DNA of 64,000 nt, taken from assembly GCF_030866805.1 (NCBI RefSeq), contig NZ_CP133019.1:2046001-2110000 (forward strand), given 5' to 3'. Shown piece after piece: positions 26,249-34,959 of the stretch. Within the stretch, counting starts at the first letter, position 1, and each line of letters starts with the position of its first letter. Under the pieces are notes generated by a model that saw only the letters and a list, made by a program, of their open reading frames with translations, was not told the DNA's origin and did not search any database. This DNA comes from Microbacterium terrisoli (lineage in GTDB: Bacteria; Actinomycetota; Actinomycetes; Actinomycetales; Microbacteriaceae). Both the position numbers and the translations under genes were made by a program.

Positions 26249-28072
26249 TCAGGAGTGCACGCGCCGGCGCAGCACCTCGATGCGCTTCTGCAGCTGAGCC
26301 ACCGTGGCCTGCGCGACGGCCGGTCCCCCGCACACGCGGCGCAGCTCGGCATGCACCGATCCGTGCGGTTGCCCAGACTGGCGCGCGTACAGCCCGACCA
26401 GGCTGTTGAGCAGTTGGCGCTGTTCTTTCAGCGTCCGATGCAGCGCCTGCGGCACGGCATCCTGACCGTTCGCCTCGCCTGCCCCTGCCGGCTCGCGCGC
26501 CTCGCGCTCGTGACGGCGCCGGGTCTGGCGCGCCTGCCGCTGCATGAGCAGCTCGTGCACGGACTCCGGCTCGAGCAGTCCCGGGATGCCGAGGAACTCC
26601 TCTTCTTCGGGCGTGCCCGGTGTCGCGAGCTGCCCGAACTCCTTGCCGTCGTAGAGCACGCGGTCGAAATGGGCCAGCGAGCCCAGCGCCTGGTAGCTGA
26701 ATTCCTCGGTGAGCGCGTCGGAGGCCTTCTCGTCGCGCTCGGCGGCGTCCATCAGATCTTCTTCGGCGTTCCACTCATCGTCCGAGCCCTCGCGGTCCAG
26801 GGCGTGGTCGCGTTGGCGCTCGAGCTCGCCCGCCAGCGCCAGCAGCTGCGGCACGTTCGGCAGGAAGACGCTCGCGGTCTCCCCGCGCCGCCGCGCACGG
26901 ACGAACCGGCCGATGGCCTGGGCGAAGAACAGCGGAGTCGATGCGCTGGTCGCGTACACGCCCACCGACAGCCGCGGCACGTCGACCCCCTCGGACACCA
27001 TGCGCACGGCCACCATCCACCGGCTCGTGTCTTTCGAGAACGACTCGATGCGGCTGGAGGCCTCGGCTTCGTCGGAGAGCACGACCGTCGGCGCCTCGCC
27101 GGTGACCTGCTGCAGGATCGTGGCATAGGCCCGCGCCGCGGTCTGGTCCGTGGCGATAACGAGCCCGCCGGCATCGGGGACCTGCTCGCGCACTTCGGTC
27201 AGTCGCCGGTCGGCGCTGCGCAGCACGGCGGGAATCCAGTCGCCCTCCGGGTCGAGGGCGGTGCGCCAGGCCTGCGCCGTGATGTCCTTCGTGTTGTCCT
27301 GGCCCAGCTGGGCTTCCATCTCGTCGCCGGTCTTGGTGCGCCAGCGCATCTGGCCGGCATAGACCATGAAGATAACGGGGCGCACGACGCCGTCTTCGAG
27401 TGCGCGCCGGTAGCCGTAGGCGTAGTCGCTGCGTGAGAGGCGGATGCCGTGCTCGTCGGGGTGGTACTCGACGAACGGAATGGGTGCGGTGTCGCTGCGG
27501 AACGGCGTGCCCGACAGTGACAGCCGCCGTGTGGCGCGCCGGTAGGCGTCACGCAGGGCGTCACCCCAGCTCAGCGCGTCGCCGCCGTGGTGCACTTCGT
27601 CGAGGATCACGAGGGTGCGTCTGTCGAGGATCAACCGCTCATGCACCGAGGATTTCACCGCGACCTGCGCATAGGTCACCGCGACGCCCTGGTACTGGCG
27701 GGACGGCGCCGCATGCCGGTTGGTGAAGGCCGGATCGAGCCGGATCGACGCGCGGGCCGCGGCATCCGCCCACTGCGTCTTCAGATGCTCGGTGGGGGCG
27801 ACCACGACGATGCGGTCCACCACTGCGCGACGCAGCAGTTCGCTGGCCAGACGCAGCGCGAACGTGGTCTTGCCGGCACCGGGGGTCGCCGCCGCGAGAA
27901 AGTCGCGTGGTCCCTTGCCGACGCCGTCGGGACCATCGAGCGAGAAGTACAGATCGAGGGCCTCGGCCTGCCACGCACGCAGCCGCTGCGCGGTGCCCCA
28001 CGGCGCGCGCTGCGGGTAGGTCGGCGAGAGATGTTCGGCGGCGAAGCTGCCCAATGAGGCCTGCTCCTCCAC
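26249..28072 (-). CDS. DEAD/DEAH-box superfamily 2 helicase
   Basis: About 607 residues. GTG 28072 has an AAGGAG site 6 nt before it, so longer in-frame readings are rejected. Motif Q-like RLRAWQAEALDLYFS precedes Walker A in AATPGAGKTTFALRLASELL. VVVAPTEHLKTQWADAAARA is motif Ia, LVILDEVHHGGDALSWGDAL motif II (DEVH), SLSGTPFRSD motif III. The second domain has SRWMVAVRMVSEGVDVPRLS and AQAIGRFVRARRRGE. The C-terminal 150 residues are charged and helical. Resembles XPB/Type-III-res-like helicases common on actinobacterial chromosomes; exact DNA role unknown. No defence partners adjoin it. Confidence 0.85.
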   Translation of the reverse strand: MEEQASLGSFAAEHLSPTYPQRAPWGTAQRLRAWQAEALDLYFSLDGPDGVGKGPRDFLAAATPGAGKTTFALRLASELLRRAVVDRIVVVAPTEHLKTQWADAAARASIRLDPAFTNRHAAPSRQYQGVAVTYAQVAVKSSVHERLILDRRTLVILDEVHHGGDALSWGDALRDAYRRATRRLSLSGTPFRSDTAPIPFVEYHPDEHGIRLSRSDYAYGYRRALEDGVVRPVIFMVYAGQMRWRTKTGDEMEAQLGQDNTKDITAQAWRTALDPEGDWIPAVLRSADRRLTEVREQVPDAGGLVIATDQTAARAYATILQQVTGEAPTVVLSDEAEASSRIESFSKDTSRWMVAVRMVSEGVDVPRLSVGVYATSASTPLFFAQAIGRFVRARRRGETASVFLPNVPQLLALAGELERQRDHALDREGSDDEWNAEEDLMDAAERDEKASDALTEEFSYQALGSLAHFDRVLYDGKEFGQLATPGTPEEEEFLGIPGLLEPESVHELLMQRQARQTRRRHEREAREPAGAGEANGQDAVPQALHRTLKEQRQLLNSLVGLYARQSGQPHGSVHAELRRVCGGPAVAQATVAQLQKRIEVLRRRVHS

Positions 28073-28188
28073 CCGATCTCCTTCCGTTGCACGACGACGT
28101 TCCAGCTTATGCGACACCTCCGACCCCACAGGCGAGCGGGTGCCGACACGATTAGTCTGGGATCCGGTCACGAACCGGAAGGATGCCG

Positions 28189-29049
28189 ATGCCCGCTGCC
28201 GACGATCACCGCACACCGTTCATCGCCAATGCCCAGCCGCACCCGTGGCGTCGCTATGTCGCCCTGGGCGACTCGTTCACCGAGGGAGTGGGCGACCCGT
28301 CTCCCGGCGATCCGGACGTGTTCCGCGGCTGGGCCGACCGGGTCGCCGAAGTGCTCTCGGCTCAGGTCGACGACTTCGCGTACGCGAATCTCGCGGTGCG
28401 CGGCAAGCTCATCCGGCAGATCGTGGACGACCAGATCGAACCGGCGCTCGCGCTCAAGCCCGACCTCATCACGTTCTCCGCGGGGGGCAATGACGTCATC
28501 CGGCCGGGAAGTGACCCCGACGCCGTCGCCGAGCTGTTCCATGACGCCGTCGCGCGGCTGGCGAGCGGTGGGGCGACCGTGGTCGTGTTCACCGGCATCG
28601 ACACCGACTTCACTCCGGTGTTCCGTTCGATCCGCGGCAAGGTCGCGATCTACAACGAGAACATCCGCACGATCGCCGATGAGTTCGACTGCATCGTGGC
28701 CGACCAGTGGTCGCTGAAGGTCGTGCAGGATCCGCGATTCTTCGCCGACGACCGTCTGCACTTCAACTCCCTCGGCCACCACGAGGTCGCCCGCATGGTG
28801 CTGCGCGCGCTGAACGTGCCGAACGAGCTGGAGCCGATGCAGCCCGATCCGCTGCCCGTGCGTCCCTGGCGCGAGGCACGCAGCGAAGACCTGGTGTGGG
28901 CGCGTGAGTTCCTCGTGCCCTGGGTGCTGCGGCGGTTGCGCCACCAGTCCTCCGGCGACCACGTCACGGCCAAACGGCCCGAGCCCCTGCCGGTGAAGAC
29001 CCTCGCTCCGGGGAAGGATGCCGCAGCCCGCCGCGGCGATCAGGTCTGA
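28189..29049 (+). CDS. SGNH/GDSL-family hydrolase
   Basis: About 286 residues. ATG 28189 has GGAAGGA five nt upstream; the ATG at 28183 is too close to it. YVALGDSFTEGVGD is block I with the nucleophilic Ser. NLAVRGKLIRQI gives block II, TFSAGGNDVIRPG block III with the oxyanion Asn, and DRLHFNSLGHHEVARMV block V with the Asp-x-x-His pair. No signal peptide, so probably cytoplasmic. Substrate unknown (ester or acyl carbohydrate). It is followed within 2 bp by a second SGNH gene. Confidence 0.88.
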   Translation: MPAADDHRTPFIANAQPHPWRRYVALGDSFTEGVGDPSPGDPDVFRGWADRVAEVLSAQVDDFAYANLAVRGKLIRQIVDDQIEPALALKPDLITFSAGGNDVIRPGSDPDAVAELFHDAVARLASGGATVVVFTGIDTDFTPVFRSIRGKVAIYNENIRTIADEFDCIVADQWSLKVVQDPRFFADDRLHFNSLGHHEVARMVLRALNVPNELEPMQPDPLPVRPWREARSEDLVWAREFLVPWVLRRLRHQSSGDHVTAKRPEPLPVKTLAPGKDAAARRGDQV

Positions 29050-29051
29050 GA

Positions 29052-30020
29052 GTGAGCGCTCCGGCACCGACCAGCGGTGATCATCGACCAGGCACCCTCC
29101 ATCGGGTCTTCTCGTTCGGCACGCTACTGGACGAGAAGGTGCAGCGGCACGTGTTCGGGCGCACCCTGACGACGGAGCCGGATGCGTTGCTGGGCCACGA
29201 GTTCACCGACGTCGTCATCGACGACCCGGAGGTGGTCGCCGCCAGCGGCCTGGCCGTGCATCGCGGGCTCGCGCGCCGACGCGACAGCACCGTCGAAGGC
29301 GCCGTGCTCGCGCTCACCGATGCCGAACTGCGCCAGGCCGACGCCTACGAGGTGTCGGCGTATGCACGACGTCGAGTGCGCACCGCGCACCACCCGAATG
29401 CCTGGGCCTACCTCGACGCCCGGCCGTTGGCCGGCGCCGAGCGCATCGCCGTGGTCGGCGACTCGCTTACCTCCGGTCGCAGCGACCGCTCCTGCGGATG
29501 GGCGCCGATATTCGCAGCCGCCCATGCCGGCCACAACCCGGTGCGCAATCGCTTCTTCGACCTCACCGCGCCCGGGTCCACCGTCGACGAGGTCCTCCGT
29601 GCGGGACTGGTCCGTGCCCTCGACTGCTCCCCCGACACCGTGATCGTATCCGTCGGCGTCACCGAGCTGATCCGACATCCCGGTCACCCCGCTGCGACCG
29701 CAGGCGACGTGGTCGCCGGCCTCGAGAAGATCGCTGCCGCGATCGAGTCGCACGGCGCCCGCGTCGTCGTTCTCGGCCCGCTCCGGCACGACGAGCAGCA
29801 AGCCCGTGAAGCGCTCGGCGTCGACCTGCCGCGCGGATCCGTGCTCGAATTCGAACGCGTGCTGACGGCGTGGAGCGCACGCACCTACCGCGACCTCATC
29901 CCGATCGGCGCGGTTCTGGACCGACGGCCCGACCTGCTGCTCGACGGGCTGCACCCGACAGGTGACGGGCACGCTCTGCTCGCCCGGCACCTGCTGGGAT
30001 CGGGCGCGATCGTCTCGTGA
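29052..30020 (+). CDS. Fusion of AIG2/GGCT-like domain with SGNH hydrolase domain
   Basis: A 322-residue two-domain protein from GTG 29052. Residues about 15-125 resemble the gamma-glutamylcyclotransferase (AIG2-like) fold: VFSFGTLLDEKVQRHVFGR (the YGTL-like turn) and VEGAVLALTDAELRQADAYE with the expected acidic residue in ADAYEVSAYARRRV. Residues about 135-320 are SGNH: IAVVGDSLTSGRSDRSCG (block I) and LLDGLHPTGDGHALLARH (block V DxxH). Block III reads VSVGVTELI where GxND is expected, so the oxyanion Asn is missing. Immediately follows another SGNH gene (2-bp gap). Combined activity unknown. Confidence 0.75.
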   Translation: MSAPAPTSGDHRPGTLHRVFSFGTLLDEKVQRHVFGRTLTTEPDALLGHEFTDVVIDDPEVVAASGLAVHRGLARRRDSTVEGAVLALTDAELRQADAYEVSAYARRRVRTAHHPNAWAYLDARPLAGAERIAVVGDSLTSGRSDRSCGWAPIFAAAHAGHNPVRNRFFDLTAPGSTVDEVLRAGLVRALDCSPDTVIVSVGVTELIRHPGHPAATAGDVVAGLEKIAAAIESHGARVVVLGPLRHDEQQAREALGVDLPRGSVLEFERVLTAWSARTYRDLIPIGAVLDRRPDLLLDGLHPTGDGHALLARHLLGSGAIVS

Positions 30021-30033
30021 GCTCTGCGCGCGC

Positions 30034-30834
30034 TCACCGGGTCGCGTAGAACGCCACGGCCGATGCGGCGGCGACGTTCAGCGAGTCCACACCGCCGGTC
30101 ATCGGGATCGTGACCCGCCGATCGAGCCGTCGATCGGCTCGGAGGGTGAGGCCGTGCCCCTCGGTGCCGAACACGAGCGCCAGCTTTCCGTGCTGCTCGG
30201 CGACCAGCTCGTCGAGCGAGATCGCGCCCTCGCCCAAGGTCATGCCCGCCACGACGAATCCTGCATCCCGCAGCTCGTCGATGCCGGCGGGCCAGGTCTC
30301 CAAGCGCGTCCACGGCACCTGGAACACCGTGCCCATCGACACGCGCACCGAGCGGCGGTACAGCGGGTCGGCGCAGCGCGGGGTGACCAGCACCGCGTCG
30401 ACCCCGAGCGCCGCGGCAGAGCGGAAGGCCGCGCCCACGTTGGTGTGATCGACGACGTCTTCGAGCACCGCCACCCGCCGCGCCCCGGCCACCACGTCGG
30501 CGACCGGCGGCAGCTGCGGCCGGTGCATGGCGGCCAGCAGCCCCCGGTGCACGGCATAGCCGGTGACCTGCTCGGCCACCTCGGCAGGCACGAGGTACAC
30601 GGGCACGTCGGTGTGCGAGACCAGCAGCTGCTCTGCCTCCGGCATCCACTTCTCCTGCAGCAGCACCGACCGCGGCTGATGGCCCACCGCCAGAGCCCGC
30701 ACCAGCACCTTCGATGATTCGGCCATGTAGAGCCCACCGGCGGGTTCGAGCTTGCGGCGCAGCGCCACATCGGTGAGGTCGCGGTAATCGGCCAGTCGCG
30801 GGTCGTCGGGGTCAGAGAGCGGAATCACATGCAC
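30034..30834 (-). CDS. TrmH/SpoU-family RNA 2'-O-methyltransferase
   Basis: A 266-residue protein from GTG 30834 (MHVI-type start). N-terminal substrate domain: DYRDLTDVALRRKLEPAGGL. The SPOUT trefoil-knot motifs are DHTNVGAAFRSAAALGVDAV, ALVFGTEGHGLTL and IPMTGGVDSLNVAAASAVAF. It methylates a ribose 2'-OH in rRNA or tRNA using SAM; the exact site cannot be told from sequence. Convergent with the AIG2-SGNH gene (13-bp gap) and divergent from the sirtuin gene. Family members near this size include TsnR-like resistance methylases, but chromosomal context suggests housekeeping. Confidence 0.88.
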   Translation of the reverse strand: MHVIPLSDPDDPRLADYRDLTDVALRRKLEPAGGLYMAESSKVLVRALAVGHQPRSVLLQEKWMPEAEQLLVSHTDVPVYLVPAEVAEQVTGYAVHRGLLAAMHRPQLPPVADVVAGARRVAVLEDVVDHTNVGAAFRSAAALGVDAVLVTPRCADPLYRRSVRVSMGTVFQVPWTRLETWPAGIDELRDAGFVVAGMTLGEGAISLDELVAEQHGKLALVFGTEGHGLTLRADRRLDRRVTIPMTGGVDSLNVAAASAVAFYATR

Positions 30835-30903
30835 TCGTCCAGAATGCCGCGCCGCCTCGCGCCGCCCAAACGCACAGACTAGCCTGGGCGCGGGGAGAGG
30901 CAC

Positions 30904-31725
30904 ATGACACCGACGATCGACGACGCCGTCCGCACGCTGCGAGGGCGCCGCATCGCCGTGCTGACCGGAGCGGGCGTGTCCACCGACTCGGGCATCCCCG
31001 ACTATCGCGGCGAGGGTGCACCGGTGCGCACGCCGATGACCGTGCAGCAGTTCCTCGCCGGCGACCAGGCCCGACGCCGTTACTGGGTGGGCAGCCATCT
31101 GGGTTGGCTGCGCTTCGCGTCCACCCTGCCGAACGAGGGCCACCGGGCCCTCGCGCGCCTCGAACGCGACGGCATCTCGAACGGCGTGACGACGCAGAAC
31201 GTCGACGGCCTGCACCTGCAAGCGGGATCAGGCCGCGTCGTCGAACTGCACGGCACCTCGCGTCGGGCCGTGTGCCTGCATTGCGGGCAGGTGTTCGACC
31301 GTCGTGACCTCGCGGTGCGCATCGACGCCGAAAATCCGTGGCTCGTCGCCTCGCCCGACGCCGTGCTGCTGCCCGACGGCGATGTGCGCCCCGACTCCGT
31401 CGACGGTTTCGTGCTGCCGACCTGCACCGTGTGCGGGGGGATGCTGAAGCCCGACGTGGTCTTCTTCGGCGAGGTGGTGCCGGTGGCGCGGTTCGCCGGC
31501 GCCGAACAGATGCTGGCGGCCGCAGACGCCCTGCTGGTGGCGGGGTCCTCGCTGGTCGTGAACTCGGGAATGCGGCTGGTGCAGCGCGCCGAGCGCCGCG
31601 GCCTGCCGATCGTGATCGTCAATCGCGGTCAGACCCGGGCCGACGCCCGCGCCGACGTGAAGATCGACGCCGGCACCAGCGAGGTCCTCGCCGAGCTCGC
31701 CGAGCGGCTGAAAGCCCGGGCTTGA
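30904..31725 (+). CDS. NAD-dependent protein deacylase, Sir2 family
   Basis: A 273-residue sirtuin. AVLTGAGVSTDSGIPDYRGE is the NAD-binding GAG motif, TTQNVDGLHLQAGS the catalytic N-x-D, and VVELHGTSRRAVCLHCG the catalytic His with the first zinc cysteines; the second pair is CTVCGG. LKPDVVFFGEVVPV and AGSSLVVNSGMRL close the site. It removes acyl groups from protein lysines, producing nicotinamide. A TAGCCT box and a GGGGAGAGG ribosome site precede the ATG. A two-gene neighbourhood with a histidine phosphatase follows. Confidence 0.93.
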   Translation: MTPTIDDAVRTLRGRRIAVLTGAGVSTDSGIPDYRGEGAPVRTPMTVQQFLAGDQARRRYWVGSHLGWLRFASTLPNEGHRALARLERDGISNGVTTQNVDGLHLQAGSGRVVELHGTSRRAVCLHCGQVFDRRDLAVRIDAENPWLVASPDAVLLPDGDVRPDSVDGFVLPTCTVCGGMLKPDVVFFGEVVPVARFAGAEQMLAAADALLVAGSSLVVNSGMRLVQRAERRGLPIVIVNRGQTRADARADVKIDAGTSEVLAELAERLKARA

Positions 31726-31788
31726 CAGGCTCTGCCTCGGGGACCGTGCGCACAGGGACCTCTGCGCCGGCGCCGATAGGCTGAAACC

Positions 31789-32406
31789 GTGACCACTCTC
31801 ATCTTCGTGCGCCACGGCCAGACCGATTGGAACCTGACCCGTCGCGTGCAGGGATCCACCGACATCCCCCTCAACGACACCGGTCGGCGTCAGGCGCGCG
31901 AGGCCGCCGCAGATCTGCGCGCGCAGCTCGACGGCCCCGTCGCGCTCGTGTCCAGCGATCTCTCGCGGGCACGTGAGACCGCCGAGATCATCGCCGCCGA
32001 GCTCGGGCTCGATGCGCCGCGGCTCTACCCGCAGCTGCAGGAGCGCGCATATGGCGCCGCCGAGGGCAAGAACGACCAGGAGTTCGAGACCCTGTGGGGC
32101 CCATGGGCCACAGCCCAGGTCCCCGGCGCCGAGACCCACGACCAGCTGCGCCGCCGCGCCCTCGCGGGGGTGCGCCAGGTCGTGCGCGACGTGCGTCGCG
32201 CCACCGCGCCGGCCGTGGCATCCGTCATCGTCGTCTCGCACGGTGGGGTGATCCGCGAGCTCGTGCGCCACGCGACGAACGGCGACCTGCCGCTTCCCGG
32301 CACGACCCTGCCCAACGGCGGCGGCTACACCATGTTGTACGAACGCGAGCGGCTGCGTCTGGTGGATGCCGTGCGCCACGCCGACTTCTCCCCTGTCGCG
32401 CGCTGA
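31789..32406 (+). CDS. Histidine phosphatase family protein (phosphoglycerate mutase-like)
   Basis: A 205-residue branch-2 histidine phosphatase. LIFVRHGQTDWNLTRRVQGS carries the catalytic RHG, SSDLSRARETAEIIA the second Arg, LQERAYGAAEGKNDQEFETL the acid, and SVIVVSHGGVIRELV the second catalytic His. Substrate unknown; relatives act on sugar phosphates or cobalamin and phosphoester intermediates. Starts at GTG 31789, with a -10-like TAGGCT ending 6 nt upstream, so a leaderless message is likely. It converges on the citE-like gene. Confidence 0.9.
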   Translation: MTTLIFVRHGQTDWNLTRRVQGSTDIPLNDTGRRQAREAAADLRAQLDGPVALVSSDLSRARETAEIIAAELGLDAPRLYPQLQERAYGAAEGKNDQEFETLWGPWATAQVPGAETHDQLRRRALAGVRQVVRDVRRATAPAVASVIVVSHGGVIRELVRHATNGDLPLPGTTLPNGGGYTMLYERERLRLVDAVRHADFSPVAR

Positions 32407-32479
32407 ACGGGGCGAGGACACTCCGAGGCACCTACGCCGCGAAGATCTCAGTCTCGGGCGGGCATCACCGGGAACGGCC

Positions 32480-33283
32480 TCACGCGCGGGAGAGCACCGC
32501 GCGCGCGTGCCGCAACACCGGCTCGTCGACCATCCGACCGTCGAACGCGAACACTCCGCGCTCTGCCTCGGCCGCAGCCAGCACCGCCCTCGCCCAGGCG
32601 ACCGTCTTCGCGTCGGGGCGGTACGCGCCGCGGATAGCCGCGACCTGCGAGGGGTGGATGCACGCCGTCGCGGCGAACCCGCTGGCCGCGGCATCCCGCG
32701 CTTCGCGCCCCAGCCCGCCGAGGTCGGGGATGTCCAGGTGCACGGCATCGATCGCCGCTTTCGCGCAGGCACCCGCGGCGACGAGCACCCGCGAACGGGC
32801 ATACCGGGCGACCTCCCGATAGCGGCCGTTCTTCTTGCGGCTGGACGTGCCGCCGAGTGACGCGACCAGGTCTTCGGCGCCCCACATCAGCGCCACGACG
32901 TTCTCGAGGGCGGCGATCTTTCCCGCGGCCTCCACACCGCGCGCGGTCTCGCACAGCGCGATCACGCGCAGCCGACGGTCCAGGCGCCCGATCTTCTTCG
33001 CCGATTCGGCCTTGGCCACCATGATCGTGCGGTAATCGGTCTGCAGCACGGTGGAGAGGTCGGATGCCTCGTGCTCGCCGCCGAGCTCGTTGATGCGCAC
33101 GATCGTGCGAGCCGGATCCAGCCCCGACTCGATCACCGCGCCGCGGGCGGCGACCTTCGCATCGGCCGAGACGGCATCCTCGAGATCGAGGATCACCGCG
33201 TCGGCCCGCTCGGCGGCCTTCGTGAACCGCTCGGGTCGGTCGGCCGGGCAGAACAGCAGCGCCGGCCCCATCATGAACGTCAT
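32480..33283 (-). CDS. CitE-like lyase, probable (R)-HMG-CoA lyase of leucine catabolism
   Basis: A 267-residue HpcH/HpaI-CitE-family TIM barrel. GPALLFCPADRPERFTKAAE, ADAVILDLEDAVSADAK (metal-binding Asp/Glu region), RTIVRINELGGEHEASDL (substrate Arg) and LRVIALCETARGVEAAGKIA (Glu) are visible. The ATG overlaps the maoC stop by 4 bp. In M. tuberculosis the gene in the same place, Rv2498c, cleaves (R)-3-hydroxy-3-methylglutaryl-CoA (literature recall), giving acetyl-CoA and acetoacetate. The family also includes citramalyl-CoA lyases, so assignment rests on gene order. Confidence 0.85.
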   Translation of the reverse strand: MTFMMGPALLFCPADRPERFTKAAERADAVILDLEDAVSADAKVAARGAVIESGLDPARTIVRINELGGEHEASDLSTVLQTDYRTIMVAKAESAKKIGRLDRRLRVIALCETARGVEAAGKIAALENVVALMWGAEDLVASLGGTSSRKKNGRYREVARYARSRVLVAAGACAKAAIDAVHLDIPDLGGLGREARDAAASGFAATACIHPSQVAAIRGAYRPDAKTVAWARAVLAAAEAERGVFAFDGRMVDEPVLRHARAVLSRA

Positions 33284-33765
33284 GAGCGGGTCTCTTCTCC
33301 CTCGGGCAGGCACCACATCAGCGCGACGCGGGTCGCGGTGGCCACGATCGTGCCGTCCTGGTTGCGGCCGGTGTGGGTCATGGTCACCAGTCCCTGGCCG
33401 GGGCGCGACTTCGACAGCCGTTTGGCCACGATCTCGGTCTCGCCGTAGAGGGTGTCGCCGGCGAACAGCGGGTGGGCGAAGGAGATGTCCGACAGTCCCA
33501 GCTGGGCCACGAGCGTCCCCTGCGTGATGGGGCCCACCGACATGCCGACGATCGTGGCCAGCGTCCACATCGAGTTCATCAGCGGCTTGCCGAACGGCTG
33601 CGTGGCCGCATAGGCGGCATCCACGTGCAGCGCCTGCTCGTTCATCGTCAGCGCCGAGAACAGCGTGTTGTCGGCCTGCGTGATCGTGCGGCCCGGGCGG
33701 TGCAGGTAGTGCGCGCCCAGCTCGCATTCCTCGTAATACAGGCCGCGCTGCACGATCTCGGTCAT
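33280..33765 (-). CDS. MaoC-family acyl-CoA dehydratase
   Basis: About 161 residues from ATG 33765; a GTG nine bases upstream is less likely. The hot-dog fold shows YYEECELGAHYLHRPGRTIT, then ADNTLFSALTMNEQALHVD, which is the R-hydratase-like motif (D...N/H), and FGKPLMNSMWTLATIVGMSV. Similar to mesaconyl/methylglutaconyl-type dehydratases. In the leucine pathway it would hydrate 3-methylglutaconyl-CoA to (R)-HMG-CoA before the CitE-like step (inference from operon and from the Rv2499c parallel). Four-base overlap with the lyase gene. Confidence 0.85.
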   Translation of the reverse strand: MTEIVQRGLYYEECELGAHYLHRPGRTITQADNTLFSALTMNEQALHVDAAYAATQPFGKPLMNSMWTLATIVGMSVGPITQGTLVAQLGLSDISFAHPLFAGDTLYGETEIVAKRLSKSRPGQGLVTMTHTGRNQDGTIVATATRVALMWCLPEGEETRS

Positions 33766-33775
33766 GCCGCCCACG

Positions 33776-34936
33776 CTACGCCAGCCCCAGCGCCCGGGCG
33801 ATGACCAGAAGCTGCACCTCCGTGGTGCCTTCGCCGACCTCGAGGATCTTCGAGTCGCGGTAGTGACGCGCCACCGGGTATTCGTTCATGAACCCGTTGC
33901 CGCCGAACACCTGGGTGGCATCACGGGCATTGTCCATCGCCGCGTCGCTGGCGACCATCTTGGCGATGGCCGCCTCGGTCTTGAATGGCTTTCCGGCGTC
34001 GCGCAGCCGTGCCGCATGGTGCCAGGCCAGGCGTGCGGTGTGCACGCGCGCGTGCATGCGCGCGATCATGAACTGCATCGCCTGCTTGCTCGCCAGCGGC
34101 TGGCCGAACACCATGCGCGTGTGCACGTAGTCGGCTGCGGCATCCACACAGCCTTCTGCGGCGCCCGTGGCCAACGCGGCGATCGCGATGCGCCCCTCGT
34201 CGAGGATGTGCAGGAAGTTCGCGAACCCGCGCCCCTGCTCGCCGAGCAGGTTGCCCTCGGGCACGCGTGCGTCGGCGAAGGTCAGCGGGTGCGTGTCGGA
34301 GGCATGCCAGCCCACCTTGTCGTAGGCGGGCTCGACGGTGAAGCCCGCAGTGCCGTTGGGGACGATGATCGTCGAGATCTCCTTGCGCCCGTCCTTCTCA
34401 CCGGTGACCGCGGTCACCGTCACGAAGCGGGTGATGCCGGTGCCGGAGTTCGTGATGAACTGCTTGGCGCCGTTGATGACCCACTCGCCACCGTCCAGGC
34501 GCGCCGTGGTGCGGGTGGCACCGGCATCCGACCCCGCGTCGGGCTCGGTCAGACCGAAGCCGGCCAGCGCGCGGCCGGCCAGCAGATCGGGCAGGTACTC
34601 CTGCTTCTGCTCCTCGGTGCCGAAGCGGAAGACCGGACTCGCTCCCAGGCTCACGCCCGCCTCGAGGGTGATGGCCAGGGACTGGTCCACCCGTCCGATG
34701 GCCTCGATCGCCAGGCACAGCGCGAAGTAGTCGCCGCCCTGTCCCCCGTACTGCTCCGGGAAGGGCAGGCCGAACAGCCCCATCTCGCCCATCTGCGCCA
34801 CCACGTCCAGCGGCAGGGTGTGGGTGCGATCGGCTTCGTAGGCGATCGGTGCGATGACGGTGTCGGCGAACTCGCGCACGAGTCCGGCGAGCTCGCGCTC
34901 GTCGTCGGTGACGTCATACGTGGTGTAGGTGTCCAT
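33776..34936 (-). CDS. Acyl-CoA dehydrogenase, probable isovaleryl-CoA dehydrogenase
   Basis: A 386-residue FAD flavoprotein. GFGLTEPDAGSDAGATRTTA is the substrate/FAD signature, EWVINGAKQFITNSGTGITR continues the middle domain, and QVFGGNGFMNEYPVARHYRD is the C-terminal signature. It oxidises a short branched acyl-CoA to the 2,3-enoyl-CoA with electrons passed to ETF. The neighbouring methylcrotonyl-type carboxylase points to isovaleryl-CoA as substrate, matching fadE19 in the mycobacterial cluster. Starts at ATG 34936, 23 bp after the carboxylase stop. Confidence 0.88.
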   Translation of the reverse strand: MDTYTTYDVTDDERELAGLVREFADTVIAPIAYEADRTHTLPLDVVAQMGEMGLFGLPFPEQYGGQGGDYFALCLAIEAIGRVDQSLAITLEAGVSLGASPVFRFGTEEQKQEYLPDLLAGRALAGFGLTEPDAGSDAGATRTTARLDGGEWVINGAKQFITNSGTGITRFVTVTAVTGEKDGRKEISTIIVPNGTAGFTVEPAYDKVGWHASDTHPLTFADARVPEGNLLGEQGRGFANFLHILDEGRIAIAALATGAAEGCVDAAADYVHTRMVFGQPLASKQAMQFMIARMHARVHTARLAWHHAARLRDAGKPFKTEAAIAKMVASDAAMDNARDATQVFGGNGFMNEYPVARHYRDSKILEVGEGTTEVQLLVIARALGLA

Positions 34937-34959
34937 GGTGTCCTCTGAATGGAGATCGG

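Noticed and set aside
24995..27436. Plus-strand open frame of more than 800 codons opposite the VIT and helicase genes
   Set aside because: Antisense shadow of two well-supported minus-strand genes; composition-driven absence of stops.
26249..28072. Possible defence-system helicase
   Set aside because: The helicase has no adjacent nuclease, methylase or other defence partner and resembles a common chromosomal gene of actinobacteria.
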